DNA from: Cymodocea nodosa
Lineage: Eukaryota; Streptophyta; Magnoliopsida; Alismatales; Cymodoceaceae
Assembly (NCBI GenBank): GCA_036874045.1
Contig: CM072341.1
Location: 6,708,501-6,772,500, forward strand
DNA length: 64,000 bases
Direction of reading: 5' to 3'
In this document: one piece after another, positions 1-10,710 of the stretch
How the letters are laid out: the number at the start of each line of letters is the position of its first letter
Position numbering within the stretch: position 1 is the stretch's first letter
Translations under genes and position numbers: made by a program
Notes under the pieces: model-generated
Databases searched by the model: none
Told to the model about the DNA's origin: nothing
The model's input: the letters and a program-made list of their open reading frames with translations, nothing else

Positions 1-778
1 GTTAGGATCAATAGGCTCACCAGAGGGGGGGTGAATGATGAAGGTGTTTAAATTTTACTTCTTTTAATTAAGAATCGACTAATTCTATTAAACAGTGAGT
101 TGAAATAAATTAAATGGATGCAAAACAGTAAGAAGAAAATAACACAACAAATTTTTAGGTGGTTCACCAACTCGGCTAGTCCACCCCCAAGATACACTTA
201 GGCTTCACTAAGTAGACAAGTACTTACAACACTTGCTTTCAGGTTGAAGCAAGAACCAACACTTAGAGCTTTCAGGTATAAGCTGAATAACCAACCTTTC
301 TTCTAGCTTTCAAGTTGAAGCTCTCACCCAACAATGAGTTTTCAAGTTGAAACTCACGAACCAACTGCTTTAAACTTTTCTATCAGAGTTTTAGCACAAG
401 GAGCTTTTCTACTGTAGTGAATCTTTAAGAGTATTCTTGAATGTTGCAGACTTGAGAGTATATCTAGAATTTTGTGTAGCTCACAATATAATGTATGATC
501 ATTATCTCTATATGATCTTCTCTTTACTTCTCATATTTATACCAAAAGGTATAACGATCATATTTTTCTTCCAACGGATGTATTCTACTGTACTTGCTAA
601 GAAATCAAACCTAAATATGGTAAGTTACCGTTCAGGGAGGTATTTCAAGATACCCTTCCGATTTTCTCAAACTTTTAGATAGTTAGCTGTGTAACTTTCC
701 GAAGGATGTCCGTAACTCACCGAAAAATCACTTAAGTCTTTCTGCCATGTAGGATTTCAAATCGTACATATGAGTTGT
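1..778 (-). mobile_element. S1: Sirevirus-like copia LTR, 3' part
   Basis: This is the 3' part of a Ty1/copia LTR read on the minus strand; its 5' part is at 18335-19011. The two were one LTR until the gypsy element G1 inserted between them, leaving the 5-base duplication GTTGT at 774-778 and 18335-18339. Read on the minus strand it ends at base 1 with the run of C followed by CCTATTGATCCTAAC that is typical of Sirevirus LTR ends. Bases 130-430 match, inverted, the 3' part of the S4 LTR (about 61870-62160), including the GGGGGTGGACTAGCC stretch. I cannot tell whether S1 is a solo LTR or the 5' LTR of an element continuing left of the window. Short open frames here look like chance. Confidence 0.85.
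774..778. repeat. target site duplication of G1 (left copy)
   Basis: GTTGT directly precedes the left end of G1. The same five bases follow its right end at 18335-18339. This fixes both ends of G1 and shows that it inserted into the S1 LTR. Confidence 0.9.
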
Positions 779-3045
779 TGTTTGGATCTCCAGCACGGCA
801 CCAGAAAAACTTGATTGGTTACCTAGCAACGCGCTAGAAAAACTTGGATTTGTTAACTTCTATTTTTACTTAATTAATTTATCTTTATGCCTATTCCTTT
901 TTAGAAGTAAACAAACAACCTTTCACACAAATTAGATATTAATTCCAATTTGTATTTTAACTGCAAGTGCACAGTGTCTATTGCATTAGTGTGCAAGTAC
1001 AGGTCGATCCCATAGGGAATTGCTTAAGAATTACGAACTGTTCCGTTTTTAACAATCAAATTTATATATTCAATAAGCTCTCCGTTGAGTTACAGTTAAC
1101 TCAACGGACAAAGTTCATTGAATTATGGCTAACTCATCGGACTAACCTCGTGGACTTAAGTTAACTCCACAAGTTTGCCTTTCCTATTTAATACTGCTAT
1201 TTACAAAGGAATTTGGCCAACCATTGGGCGGTTCCATAGATTGTAAATAACATCAATTAAGCTCTTTAATGTTAGTAAACACTGGATTTATCATTAGGCA
1301 ATACTAACATTCAGATAATTCAAACAATAACCATTAAAATCTTTAAGTCTTTTGAACGAATCAATTTCAGTAAACTATAAAACTAAAACAAACATAAAAC
1401 AATCATAACATTGACAAAGATAACATTAATCACGATACCAAACAAACAATACAACACTCAAATACAAAATATAAACACAGATAAGTTGTTTTTGGTATTT
1501 CTGTTTTGATATGAGCATGGAAATGGGCGAAAGGTGAAATGTAAAGTAATCTCAGTCGACAATAAATACTTCTGTCACTACATGCGATGCGATTACACCA
1601 TTGAAAATTAAACCACTTACAATTCTGTCTCCTCTCCCTATAGAATCGCGAGTCCAGAATTGCAAGATGATCTCCTCTTCAGCATACAGGCATCAACCCG
1701 AAGCCAAGGCTATAAGCTTTACGATCTCTTGAGATATGAGTCGGCGCTTGGTGAAAATGGCTTCCCTTCCCGCAACGTGATCACTCCTCACAATGGTTGT
1801 TAGGCACTATGTTTGGCTCGGAATCGACCCGACATCAAGAAAGTATCCTCACAGACCTCCGATGGTTGGTGATTATGGTGGTGGTGGAGATGATTGGTGT
1901 GGTACTTTAGAGAATTGTCGATGCTACCTGTAGAAAGCTCGATGATCCTCCTCTACACACACTAGCCACACCCATCGGCCACACACACTTCTTTTTCTTC
2001 TTTTCTTTTATATTTCTTCAGTGGTAACTACTTCTGCTTGAATGGTCGATTGGATTTCCTTCATTCATATCAACGATGATGATTTCTTCTCCCTTCGACG
2101 AGTGAATTCCTGCGTGATACATGCAATCGTGGTTTTTTTCTTTCAACTGTCTTGTTTCTACAACCGCTATAGTAGCATATTAGAAAATAAATGGTCTGTG
2201 GAGTTACAGATAACTCAACAGACTTGCTTCATTGATTTAACTATAAAACACGTGCATAAATTTAACTATCTGATGCTTAGGTGCATTTTGGATACTTACA
2301 AACTTAACTACCCGATGCCTAGATGCATTTCGGATACTTACAAACTTAACTATTCGATGCCCAAATGCATTCCGGATAGTTACAGATAACTTATCGATAT
2401 ATAACTTAAGTCAATCTTCCAGATCACGACACATGTCATCAGTAATTTTATAATAAAGAAATATTTCGGAGAGTTACAAGTCTAACTATCTGATGCCTAG
2501 ATGCATTTCGGATAGTTACAGATAACTCACCGAAAATCCGCTTAAGTCATTCTTCCAGAACATGACACGTGTCATCAGCAGTTTTATAATAAAAGGAGAT
2601 TTCGGAGAGTTACACATATAACTATCCGATGCCCAGCTGCAATTTCGGATACTTAGAGATAACTCACCGAAAGTTCACTTAAGTCATGCATTATGGTTTC
2701 GACACGTGTACTTCAAGAATTAATAAAATATTCTTTTAAAACATAACTGTTCGGTAATTTAAACATAACTCTTTAGTACATTAAGCATAACTGTTTGGTA
2801 CGTTAAACATAACTGTCCGAAATAACAGAAAATTTGGATACTTAAGAATTTCACATCCTGCAATTTACCGACAGTTTAGAAATGTACTAAATTAACATTA
2901 ATTCCCTGAAATTAAGTAGATTCTTTCATTAAAGTATATAACAGTGCAATTATAACATAATGGCTTAATTCTCATATGATAAGCTAAATATTATGCAATT
3001 AACCATCATTGAACCGTTAATATTATACACTTTTTCATTCTAAAC
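779..3045 (-). repeat. 3' LTR of G1
   Basis: This pairs with 16067-18334 at nearly the same length. On the minus strand it begins TGTTTAGAATG directly after a G-rich polypurine tract. The U3 part (about 2000-3045) holds copies of short palindromic modules around TAACTATCCGA and TAACTCACCGA, with G-boxes (CACGTG) at 2249-2254, 2566-2571 and 2703-2708. A GC-richer block shared by every gypsy LTR in the window lies at about 1620-1960, and a TAACTCAAC palindrome at 1080-1108. Confidence 0.93.
2005..2012 (-). promoter_or_regulatory. putative TATA box in G1 3' LTR
   Basis: The minus strand reads AAATATAAAAGAAAAG. The same position in every gypsy LTR of the window keeps this motif (for example 17293-17300 and, on the plus strand, 62906-62913). 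It lies between the palindrome-rich U3 and the conserved GC-richer block, where the start of transcription is expected. Inferred from position and sequence only. Confidence 0.5.
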
Positions 3046-3071
3046 ACTCCCCCCATACCTAAATTTTGCTA
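3046..3071 (-). other. polypurine tract 2 of G1
   Basis: On the minus strand this reads GCAAAATTTAGGTATGGGGG and continues as G-rich sequence straight into the TG of the 3' LTR. It is the tract expected to prime plus-strand synthesis. It closely resembles a second tract at 4372-4396, so the tract is duplicated. Confidence 0.85.
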
Positions 3072-4371
3072 GTCCCTTAGCAAACTAAGATCTAATTAAT
3101 TGGTCTTTCTAAAAGTGCTAGAATTAACTCTTCTTCTTTTCTTATGTTTAACATAAGAACTTGTATTATTATATAGATATTCTGTATGTTTCAGTAATCT
3201 ATTTTAACATTGTTTTCTCCTCTTCAACCTGCAAATATACTTAGAATATATGCAAATTACATACAAAGTATATCATCATCGCATAGGTGTTAATTATATT
3301 ATTGTTTGTTCTTTTCATCATCTGTCATCCTGAATTTTCCAATAAGATTTCTAGAAGAAATTTCAACAACATACGAATCAAAGTACAATCCAATTCAATA
3401 TGATTAAGACAAGTAGAATAAAGAATTGTATCTCCATTAAACAACTTCAAAAGTCAATTCTAGATTCATATTTCAGCAATTCTAGATAATAGAAAATATA
3501 CTCGATTCATAAGATATCTGTATTTCACAAAACACTTGTATCTTTTCAGAATAATATATGTATTTTTGTACTTTAAAAGTTAATTTGACAAGCTTGAATC
3601 ATATAAGAGCTTTCTAATGTACCCATGTAATGAGCTTTCAATCAACAATCCCAGATCTGATCAGGATCTTAGGTTGCCAGATTTCAAAAGTCATTTTTCA
3701 AGTCAACAATCCTTACATACCTATCTGCTCAAGTACAAAAGGCTCGTGATCAAACAAGTCAATAAACTCTCAAAGTTTTTTTTTTTTTTTTTTTTTTTTT
3801 TAATACACAACAAAAAGCATTAATCACTTACTGTATATGCACGTATTTCATTAATACAGATGCAATAAAACACCAATCTCATATAGTCCTACTTCTATCA
3901 TTTACTGAAAATATAAATCCATAACAATAAGCTCATACTTTTTCAATAGTTTAATAAGATCTACACATAAATCATTCTACAAGTTTAATTAGTCAAATTA
4001 AATGTATCTTTAATCATATGTGTTTCATTTAATCTAGAATTCACATCTCATCTCTTTCAGGACTTCACATAATTTACTGATTTTTCATTAAGCATTCTGA
4101 TTTCATTTTAAAATCGTGAAACTGTTAAACTCATGAAATTCAAAAAAAAACATAAGATATTATATCTAGATTTGCATAAATAGTAAATTCTATAACATCT
4201 TATATAGCCTTGTAAATATAACATTCAAGTAGTTACAGTTTATAACAATTTTACAGTCTCAATTATTGGATAGTTACAGCAAGTTCATAAAAATTTTCAA
4301 TTTCCACAAAACTTTGCAGTACCATTTTAATTCCTTTAATTAACAAACTTACATGGCTATTACTTTAATTA
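3072..4371 (-). other. 3' noncoding block of G1, homologous to a Sirevirus tail
   Basis: A 1.3 kb noncoding stretch between two polypurine tract copies. Read on the minus strand, about 3200-4250 aligns by eye, with clear shared strings, to the plus-strand 3' noncoding tail of the copia element S3 (about 59290-60400). One shared landmark is the segment around CAACAATCCCAGATCTGA at 3640-3660. The same block occurs in G4 (26336-27600) and in part in G5 (33395-33888). It contains a poly-T run at 3778-3800. I see no coding sequence in it. Confidence 0.8.
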
Positions 4372-4411
4372 CCTCCCCCCCATACCTACATTTTGCATTC
4401 TCCTCAATGTA
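4372..4411 (-). other. polypurine tract 1 with Athila-type end motif
   Basis: The minus strand reads ACATTGAGGAGAATGC, then AAAATGTAGGTATGGGGG and more G. A conserved 'ACATTGAGGACAATG' string followed by a G-rich tract is typical just upstream of the 3' LTR in Athila and its relatives, so this is probably the original end of the internal region. G4 has the same motif at 27607-27645, with GAGGACAATG intact. Confidence 0.75.
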
Positions 4412-4844
4412 AAAGTTTTGATAATAAATACGGTAATTGTAGCAGGCATGAATACAGTTTCGTTGATTTAGCACCTAACTCAATGAATGAGTTTAAATCT
4501 AAATTCAGGATAAGTAATCAGTTACATACCTTGTTTCGTTTGTATCTCCTTCTACATATTCCGATTTTTTATTCTGAAAAAGTTTTCATTCACAGATAAA
4601 AGTAGAATATATAACAAAATAACATTTAACAGATATTTATAAATCATTGTCTTATGTGGAACCTAGGCTCGTACGCCTTTGGTGGCTCACAAGCAAGCTA
4701 GTTGGTTTCCCAAAACAAATACCAACAAACTAGATTAATATTTTATTTTTTTATTTTTTTTGTTTTTATAAAATAAACTAAAACTAAAATTTTTCTAAAA
4801 GTAAATGCAGAAAACACACAACATTAAAAGCACAAAATCACAAC
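4412..4844. other. noncoding spacer between F-box passenger and tract 1 (G1)
   Basis: A+T-rich sequence with low-complexity runs (4740-4770). It is present in similar form in G4 (about 27646-28124). I see no gene in it. Confidence 0.6.
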
Positions 4845-5989
4845 TTAAGAACATGATTGAAAAGTAGAAGCAAATAGAATAAACGTGTTAGTCCAAGCAA
4901 ACTTTTTAGGCATAATTCTTCTTGCTATTAATTCTATTTTAATGCAGTTCGTGTTCCTTCTTAATTTGTAAACTTGTAGTATATTATCAATGCTAAATAC
5001 AAGTGTATTACCATTAATGAAATGAAATGCAGAAAGGGATCCTTTTCGGTTCCAAGATAATGTAGCAGTTTCTATTTCTACATCTATTTCAATATATTCC
5101 TCTTCCCACTTCATTCATTTATGTCTTTCATAATCCATATTTTAAATTTCATCAATTCATCCCACCATCTTATCAGACATAAAGTAGGATCATCATATTC
5201 ATTATACCACATCCCTATTTGAATTTTATCAAATTCTACAAATGGTGGTTTAGCTATTTCTCTCGGTATAGGCAAAATTTCTATATACTCATCATAACTA
5301 TCTATGCTTACTATGTATAAATCAGATCTAAATGCAACTGATATATCTGTGACTAGATATATATATCCATCAAGTATGACATGCATGTTATTAATTAATG
5401 ATTTTTGTCCTAGATATATAATAGTGTTTTCAGTCCAAGATCTATTCAGAAAATTATACACACTCAAGCATAAATCTTCATCCCATTTTCTTGTAGGTCT
5501 CCAATAATATAATTTTTCAGGAATGGTCAAATTTTTATCAGAAAATATTAAAGCCAACCCACAATTTTCAGTTGGTACTTCATATCTATTAGGTCTTCCT
5601 ATATTCCATTCTTCTCTTGTGATAGGATTTTTGATCAAAATATCAGGTAATAGAATTGCATACCTTGGTTTGGTCCTGTATATAATTAATCTTTCATCCA
5701 TCCCCATAATATGATCTATTCTTTCTAATGTATTGGGTGGAATTCCAGTAGTTTCTTCCATATTTAGATATTCATGGCTAATTGAACTACGATTAAATGA
5801 CTTCCATATGAATCCATCTCAAGTCTTAGTCATTTTTGCAACTTGTAGTCCCTGAAAATATTTTTCTTCAACACAGTCTTTAATTTCCTTTGATACACAA
5901 CACAACCTGCACAGATCTTTAGCTGACAAGTTACTTAGTACTTCCCTTAGTGCATCCAACGGTAATTGCATCAATTCCATTTGTTTATT
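4845..5989 (-). pseudogene. F-box protein passenger gene (copy 1)
   Basis: Minus-strand coding sequence for a plant F-box protein carried inside G1. The start is the Met at about 5979-5981 (MELMQLPLDALREVL). Residues 4-45 form an F-box, with LPLDALREVLSNLSAKDLC and then RLCCVSK, the hallmark LP..L..ILS.L..K.L.R..CV.K pattern that binds SKP1 in SCF ubiquitin ligases. A beta-rich F-box-associated domain follows (DHIMGMDERLIIY, ILLPDILIKNP, WRPTRKWDEDLC, RGSLSAFHF-like repeats), ending near IMPKKFAWTNTFILF. The whole is about 380 residues, a normal length for this family. It lies in the same orientation as pol, between the post-pol ORF and the polypurine tracts. It is now split into several open stretches. 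A second copy in G4 (28125-29279) shows that it travels with the family. The substrate is unknown. Origin by capture of a host gene is inferred. Confidence 0.85.
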
Positions 5990-7539
5990 CTGTATAGCAC
6001 AAACAAAAATTTTAACAGAAACAAAAATTAACATAAGTATTGCACACCCTTGTGGAGTTAGGGCATAACTCAATGGACTAAGTTTGTTGAGTTAAGGACT
6101 AACTCTTCGATACTATTAACTATAAATAAACTTATATATATATATAGTTACTTCAGTTATACTGCTTCATTCAGCTATCCTCCCAAAAGAGGTATCAATT
6201 TCATTAACAATTCTATTGACAAGGTTAGGTATTGCTTGTATTGGCAATCCTCCAATGGGTCTAACTTCCATTGATTCCTTTTGTTTAAGTGGTATGTTTC
6301 TATTTTGATTTTGAATTGCAGCATTTCCAAATACAAAATCTAGACAATTGTTTAATTGTTGGATTATCTTTTCTAATTTCTCTATTCTAGATCCTTGTTC
6401 AAGTAATGCTTCATAACTTATATTCTTCTCATTTATATTTTCTCCTCCTTGGAAATTGTTGTTTCTCCAAGATAAATTTGGGTGATTTCTCCAATTAGGA
6501 TTATAAGAATTTCCAAAGTTATCTTTCTAGTTTCTAGCATAAATAATATCTAGATCATTAATGTTTGCATTCTTTTTTGCTAGCTTTTGATTTAATGATA
6601 ACTTTTCTATTTTCTTTGTTAATTCAATTAATTTCACTTCAAGCATAGTACTTGAATCTATTTCATGCATTCCTCTTAGCAATATTTTTTTATCTGCAAT
6701 AACTTCAGCCGAGTTTTCCATTGTGCAATTCTTTTTGCAAAGTTTTCTAAATATGCCCATGTTTCTTCACTACATAGTTTTAGAAATCCATTTTGATAAG
6801 TAGATTCTAATAAAGATTTCGTTGAAACATTTATGCCTTCATAAATTATACCTATTAATTGTGCTTTACTCATTGCATGATGTGGACATTGAGTCAGTAA
6901 ATCTTTAAATCTTTCAAAATATTTCCAAAATGATTCACCTTGTTTTTGGCTACACATTAATATTTCTTTTTTCTTTTTAATCGTTTGATGTGTTGGATAA
7001 TATTTTTCCAAAAAAACAGAGCAAAATTCAATCCATGTACTAATTGAATTAGGCAATAGAGTATATAACCATCTCTTAGCTATGTCTTTTAAAGCAAAAG
7101 GGATATATCTAAGTTTAATGGCATCTATACTCATGTTCGGCATTTTCATCATTTGACAAACTTCGTTAAATTCTCTAAGGAAATAATAGGCATCCTCTCT
7201 TTCTAATCCATGAAAATGTGGCAATTGACTAATATAATTAGATTTTAGTTCAAACCTATCTCCCTCAAAGTTTGGCAATCGAATACATGAAGGTTCATCA
7301 ACTAATTCAGGATACAAAATTTCTCCTAATGGTTTTTCTACTAGAGTAGCCATCTCTACGTTCTCTTTTAAAGAAAGGTTAGCTACACCCCAAAGGATTT
7401 CGTTAAAGTCTAGTTTAGAAAATGTTTCAGTATGCCTCTGTGTTGAATATTCCTGGGTAAGTGTTCTTACTAATTGTTTAGTGCTTAGAGAACAAGTCCA
7501 TGTGCTCATAAATAAAATAGTAGACAATTAATTACATAC
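5990..7539 (-). other. intron-like segment of G1 holding a gag capsid region
   Basis: A 1550-base stretch that on the minus strand begins GTATGTAATT and ends GTGCTATACAG, so it has GT-AG ends with good donor and acceptor context. In G4 the flanking sequences are joined directly at the matching point (around 29275, CAGACTG then AAT), with the segment precisely absent. The parsimonious reading is an intron removed from the RNA that gave rise to G4. Unusually, it contains the gag capsid-like coding region. No direct repeats flank it, which argues against a transposon insertion. Confidence 0.7.
6074..7527 (-). pseudogene. Athila-like gag capsid region inside the intron-like segment
   Basis: The minus strand encodes a retrotransposon gag domain. 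Recognisable parts are LPHFHGLEREDAYYFLREF, followed about 35 residues later by FALKDIAKRWLYTLLP, then FLEKYYPTHQT and GESFWKYFERFKDLL, all in the order usual for gypsy gag proteins. Further down (about 6450-6520) comes the NPNWRNHPNLSW stretch typical of Athila gag. It starts about 12 bases after the proposed splice donor and has no protease or RT of its own next to it. In ordinary Athila elements this region would be the first coding block after the 5' LTR. Here it lies downstream of integrase and the post-pol ORF. It is partly open and broken further down. It could instead be a remnant of another Athila element. Confidence 0.8.
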
Positions 7540-7540
7540 C

Positions 7541-8474
7541 AGTCTGAAGCTTTCCATTCAGTAAATATTTGTTGACGGATGAAGTTGAATCAACTGCTTC
7601 TCCTTCTAGTTCCCTCAACGCATTCTCCTTTCTTTTAAAAGTGCTGGTAACTCGTAAATAACATTCTGTTTTATATATATAATGCACATCCATAAGGTAA
7701 ATAAATCTCGTTGCAAGAACGTGTCTTGAAATGTGTAGCGTGGTTCCTGTTTTTATGGGTACATGTACTACTACTAATTTTAAATTTTGGTAACCACTAA
7801 GCCGACGAAGTTTCGTTCGTGGTTAAAAGAATAACCGTTCCGCTTAATCCACGAACTAACCTCATTGAGTTACAAATAACTCAACGGAACAATGTCGGTT
7901 ACTGTTGCTAACTCCACAGACTAACTTTGTTGAGTTACAGATAACTCAACAGAGTGACCTTATATTATATTACTGACCTTGTGGAGTTAAGTTTAACTCA
8001 ACGAACTTACTTCGTTGAGTTAACACTTAGCAACCTCTAAGTTTACTCCTCATAAGTACCTCTATTTTTTTTTTTCTCTCCTGCACTCTACTAACTGAAA
8101 TAAAGTTAAATACATGCCATTAATGCAGCATTCTAATCAAAATTCATTTAAATCTGAACATTATATAAATATTTAACTTGCAGTTTATTTCATGTTATGC
8201 AGAATTTACATTTTACCTTGCGACATGCAGATATTTTCAAGCATCTATTATTTAATCCTGTCATTCAGCAAATTGTAAATCTTTTTCAACAATCATGCAT
8301 AATGTTCCACAAATTATATAACATTCAATATAGTTCATCCATTTCATCATTCTAAACACACATGAAAAATATATCTGAAAAACATATATTCATTCATATG
8401 AATCAATTACAGTACAATCAAATCAGATATTTTTCATACAAATATATAAAAGTACAAGTAGACAAACTATACAA
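7541..8474 (-). other. noncoding leader between post-pol ORF and F-box passenger
   Basis: No convincing coding sequence. It holds a cluster of TAACTCAAC/GTTGAGTTA palindromes (about 7861-8030). The segment at 7541-7800 is conserved in G4 (29273-29560), immediately upstream of the F-box start there, so it would be the 5' exon or leader of the passenger transcript if the intron reading is right. Confidence 0.5.
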
Positions 8475-10710
8475 TTAGCCTCTATTCCTAAGTTTATCTA
8501 CTTCTTTTTGGAGTTTTTCTAATTGTTGCTCTAATTGGTTTATCCTTTCTACAGCTCCAATAATGCCTCCAGAAGGTACAAATACTTCAGCTGCAGCATA
8601 ATTTCTGTATTCTTTCACTACAATGGTTCTTGATCTTATCCTTTTGGATGTCCATTTCGTGAAATCAATACAGTCTACCATCAATATAGGTATTAAATCT
8701 CCATAAAATAATTTCTTCTTTGCAGACTTCATTTTGGATAGGAAGACTTGACACCAATTAACTTGAATTCTATTCACAACTACATAAGTGGCCCACTTGA
8801 CAAATTAACTCAGTTCAATGTCATGGCCCTGTCATTGGTAGACATTTTTAATCAAAATGTTAGGTATCATGTGTGCTTTACCATTTAAATGCTTCAGTCT
8901 ATTTAATAATGGCACACCAGGATTGATAGCCAAACTGTCCTTGATTTCCTGCTCTATCCTTTCAACGGCAATTGTGCTTTCGAAAATTTCTTTTCCTTCA
9001 TTCTTCAATCCAAAAATGTTGTGGAGAAGCTCTGGTGTTATCTGTACATCAACTTCCTCTACATTGGAAATCAATTTTCCTTCTTCTTCTCTTAAATTAG
9101 CATAAAAGCAAGGCACTAGATTTTCATATATTGCATGCCCTTTCTGCTGAGAAATAAATTGTAGTAGACCTTGGAACTCAAATAATTCCTTAATTTCTTA
9201 CATTCCGTCCTAATTTACTGGTCTACTGTATATGATATCATAACCCCTAATCTCTTGGTATTTATTATAAGCTTCCTGACTCCAAAAGTGTACTTCATTA
9301 AGAACTATTGCTTCAGTCAGGTCAGGAATGTGACTTTGTTGTTCCAGAGGGGTTTGTTCTTGATCTTCCTCTTCCATAGGCTGAACTTGAACTTGCTGAA
9401 AATGTTCTATAGATTCCTGAACATTTGCTTCTGCTTTTGTCTATGGTGGTGAGCCAGCAGAACTCTCCACTCTGTCTTGAATTCTTTCCATAAATTTCTG
9501 AAGAGTTTCTTGCTCTTCAGTGGAATCTGTAAAGTCATTTCTTTCCATATGGCTTTGTTCAGCTTCTTGTTCATTATCTATTCTTTCTTCTTCCACTTGA
9601 CTACCAATCTACACTATCACTGTTCTTTCTGATTCTTTGGTAGATTGGGATGGAGTCACGGGCAAATCAGCTTCTACCCTAATTTCTGTTTCTTCTTCTT
9701 GTATAGGCTACAGACTAGTTTCAGCCTCTTTTTCTTCTTCTCTTTGCTCTTGCTGCTGCTGCTCCTGCTCCTCCTTAGAATCGGATAGCAGGTTCACCAA
9801 AATTGGCTCTACAAGCCCTTTTGATATTGGTACTTCATATTTAATCTCCTTTTGGCATTCAGGCACTATCTCTTTTCCTTTCCTTCGTATAATTAATTAT
9901 GCCTGGTCTTCCTCTTCTACTTCTGAGATTAAATTCATAAACAAAGGCTCTGCACGCCTTTGAGCCACAAGTACTGGCTCTTCCTATTTAATTTTTTCAA
10001 TATTTGCTGTTCTCGAACGACCAGCTTCAACTTCTCCTCTTGCAGCAAATCTGATAGTGGTTCTCTTATGCTGTTCAACTTTAATTTTGTATCGGACTTT
10101 CAATTTTTCTATAGCCCTCTTCTTGCAAAGTGCATCAAATACCAAGTGTGCTTTAGCTACTGCCACATCTTCTAGTTCTCCTTGGTTTTTCCCAACTTGA
10201 ACTAGTCCTTGGAATTCTTTTAATTCCTCTTCAGTTGAAGGCCCCAACATTGCTGCTCATGCCAACAGCCTGAATGGTGGAATTGAAGGTCCTGGCTGCT
10301 GTTCCTCAGTAACAGGTCTTTCAACAGTCAGCTCCTCTTGTTCTTCTTCTACTTGTTGTTGCCGCCTTATTGCACACCTTGCACGACCAGCAATGTGCTT
10401 TTTGAACCATAATCTAGCCTTGTGCTGGATTAGCTCTAGGGCTACTTCATTGTTTGGCCTGATTTTTCTCTCCTTACTTACAACAATTTTTGTTGCTACT
10501 CTGATTCTTGTTTCCACTATCTGGGGTATTTGTATACCCAAATTTACTAAAAATCTTCTCAAGTTGAAAAGTTCGAATTCTACCTTATGTAGCTCTTTTT
10601 CTCTTGTTGTATTCCTGATTTTCAATCGCGTGTGCCATTCCTCTAACTCTTTCAGAAACTATGCTATGTCAACCGCATCTTCCCAAAACTCAGGTATCAT
10701 CTTCCTCATC
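8475..10710 (-). pseudogene. post-pol ORF, putative plant transposon protein type
   Basis: The minus strand has several open stretches downstream of integrase. The first part (about 10257-10710) is charged, with a helical FLKELEEWHTR-like start and a Glu-rich tail. The last part (8475-9116) starts CFYANLREEEGKLI and continues with VDVQITPELLHNIFGL, resembling the FYANL...V.G..V..S...I...LGL pattern of the 'putative plant transposon protein' domain found in many plant retroelements. Its end has heptads (ERINQLEQQLEKLQKEVDKL) that suggest a coiled coil. The Ser/Glu-rich middle (about 9400-9980) is low complexity. Related sequence is in G4 (30220-31403) and G3 (41575-42000). The function is unknown. 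It sits where Athila elements carry their env-like ORF, but I see no signal peptide or membrane segment that would support an envelope role. Confidence 0.6.

Noticed and set aside
3778-3800. Poly-T run as a LINE or SINE tail
   Set aside because: It lies inside the conserved 3' block of G1, with no flanking duplication or SINE/LINE body. It is a simple expansion; the S3 counterpart has an A-run at 59934-59946.
5304-5714. Plus-strand open frames opposite the F-box gene
   Set aside because: They are antisense shadows of the F-box coding sequence with no recognisable domain.
9255-10175. Plus-strand Ser- and Phe-rich proteins, possibly membrane proteins
   Set aside because: They are the complement of Glu/Lys-rich stretches of the minus-strand post-pol ORF. 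The hydrophobic look is an artefact of reading the other strand.
8475-10710. Retroviral-type envelope gene
   Set aside because: The position fits, but I see no signal peptide, transmembrane segment or cleavage site. The plant transposon protein pattern is a better match.
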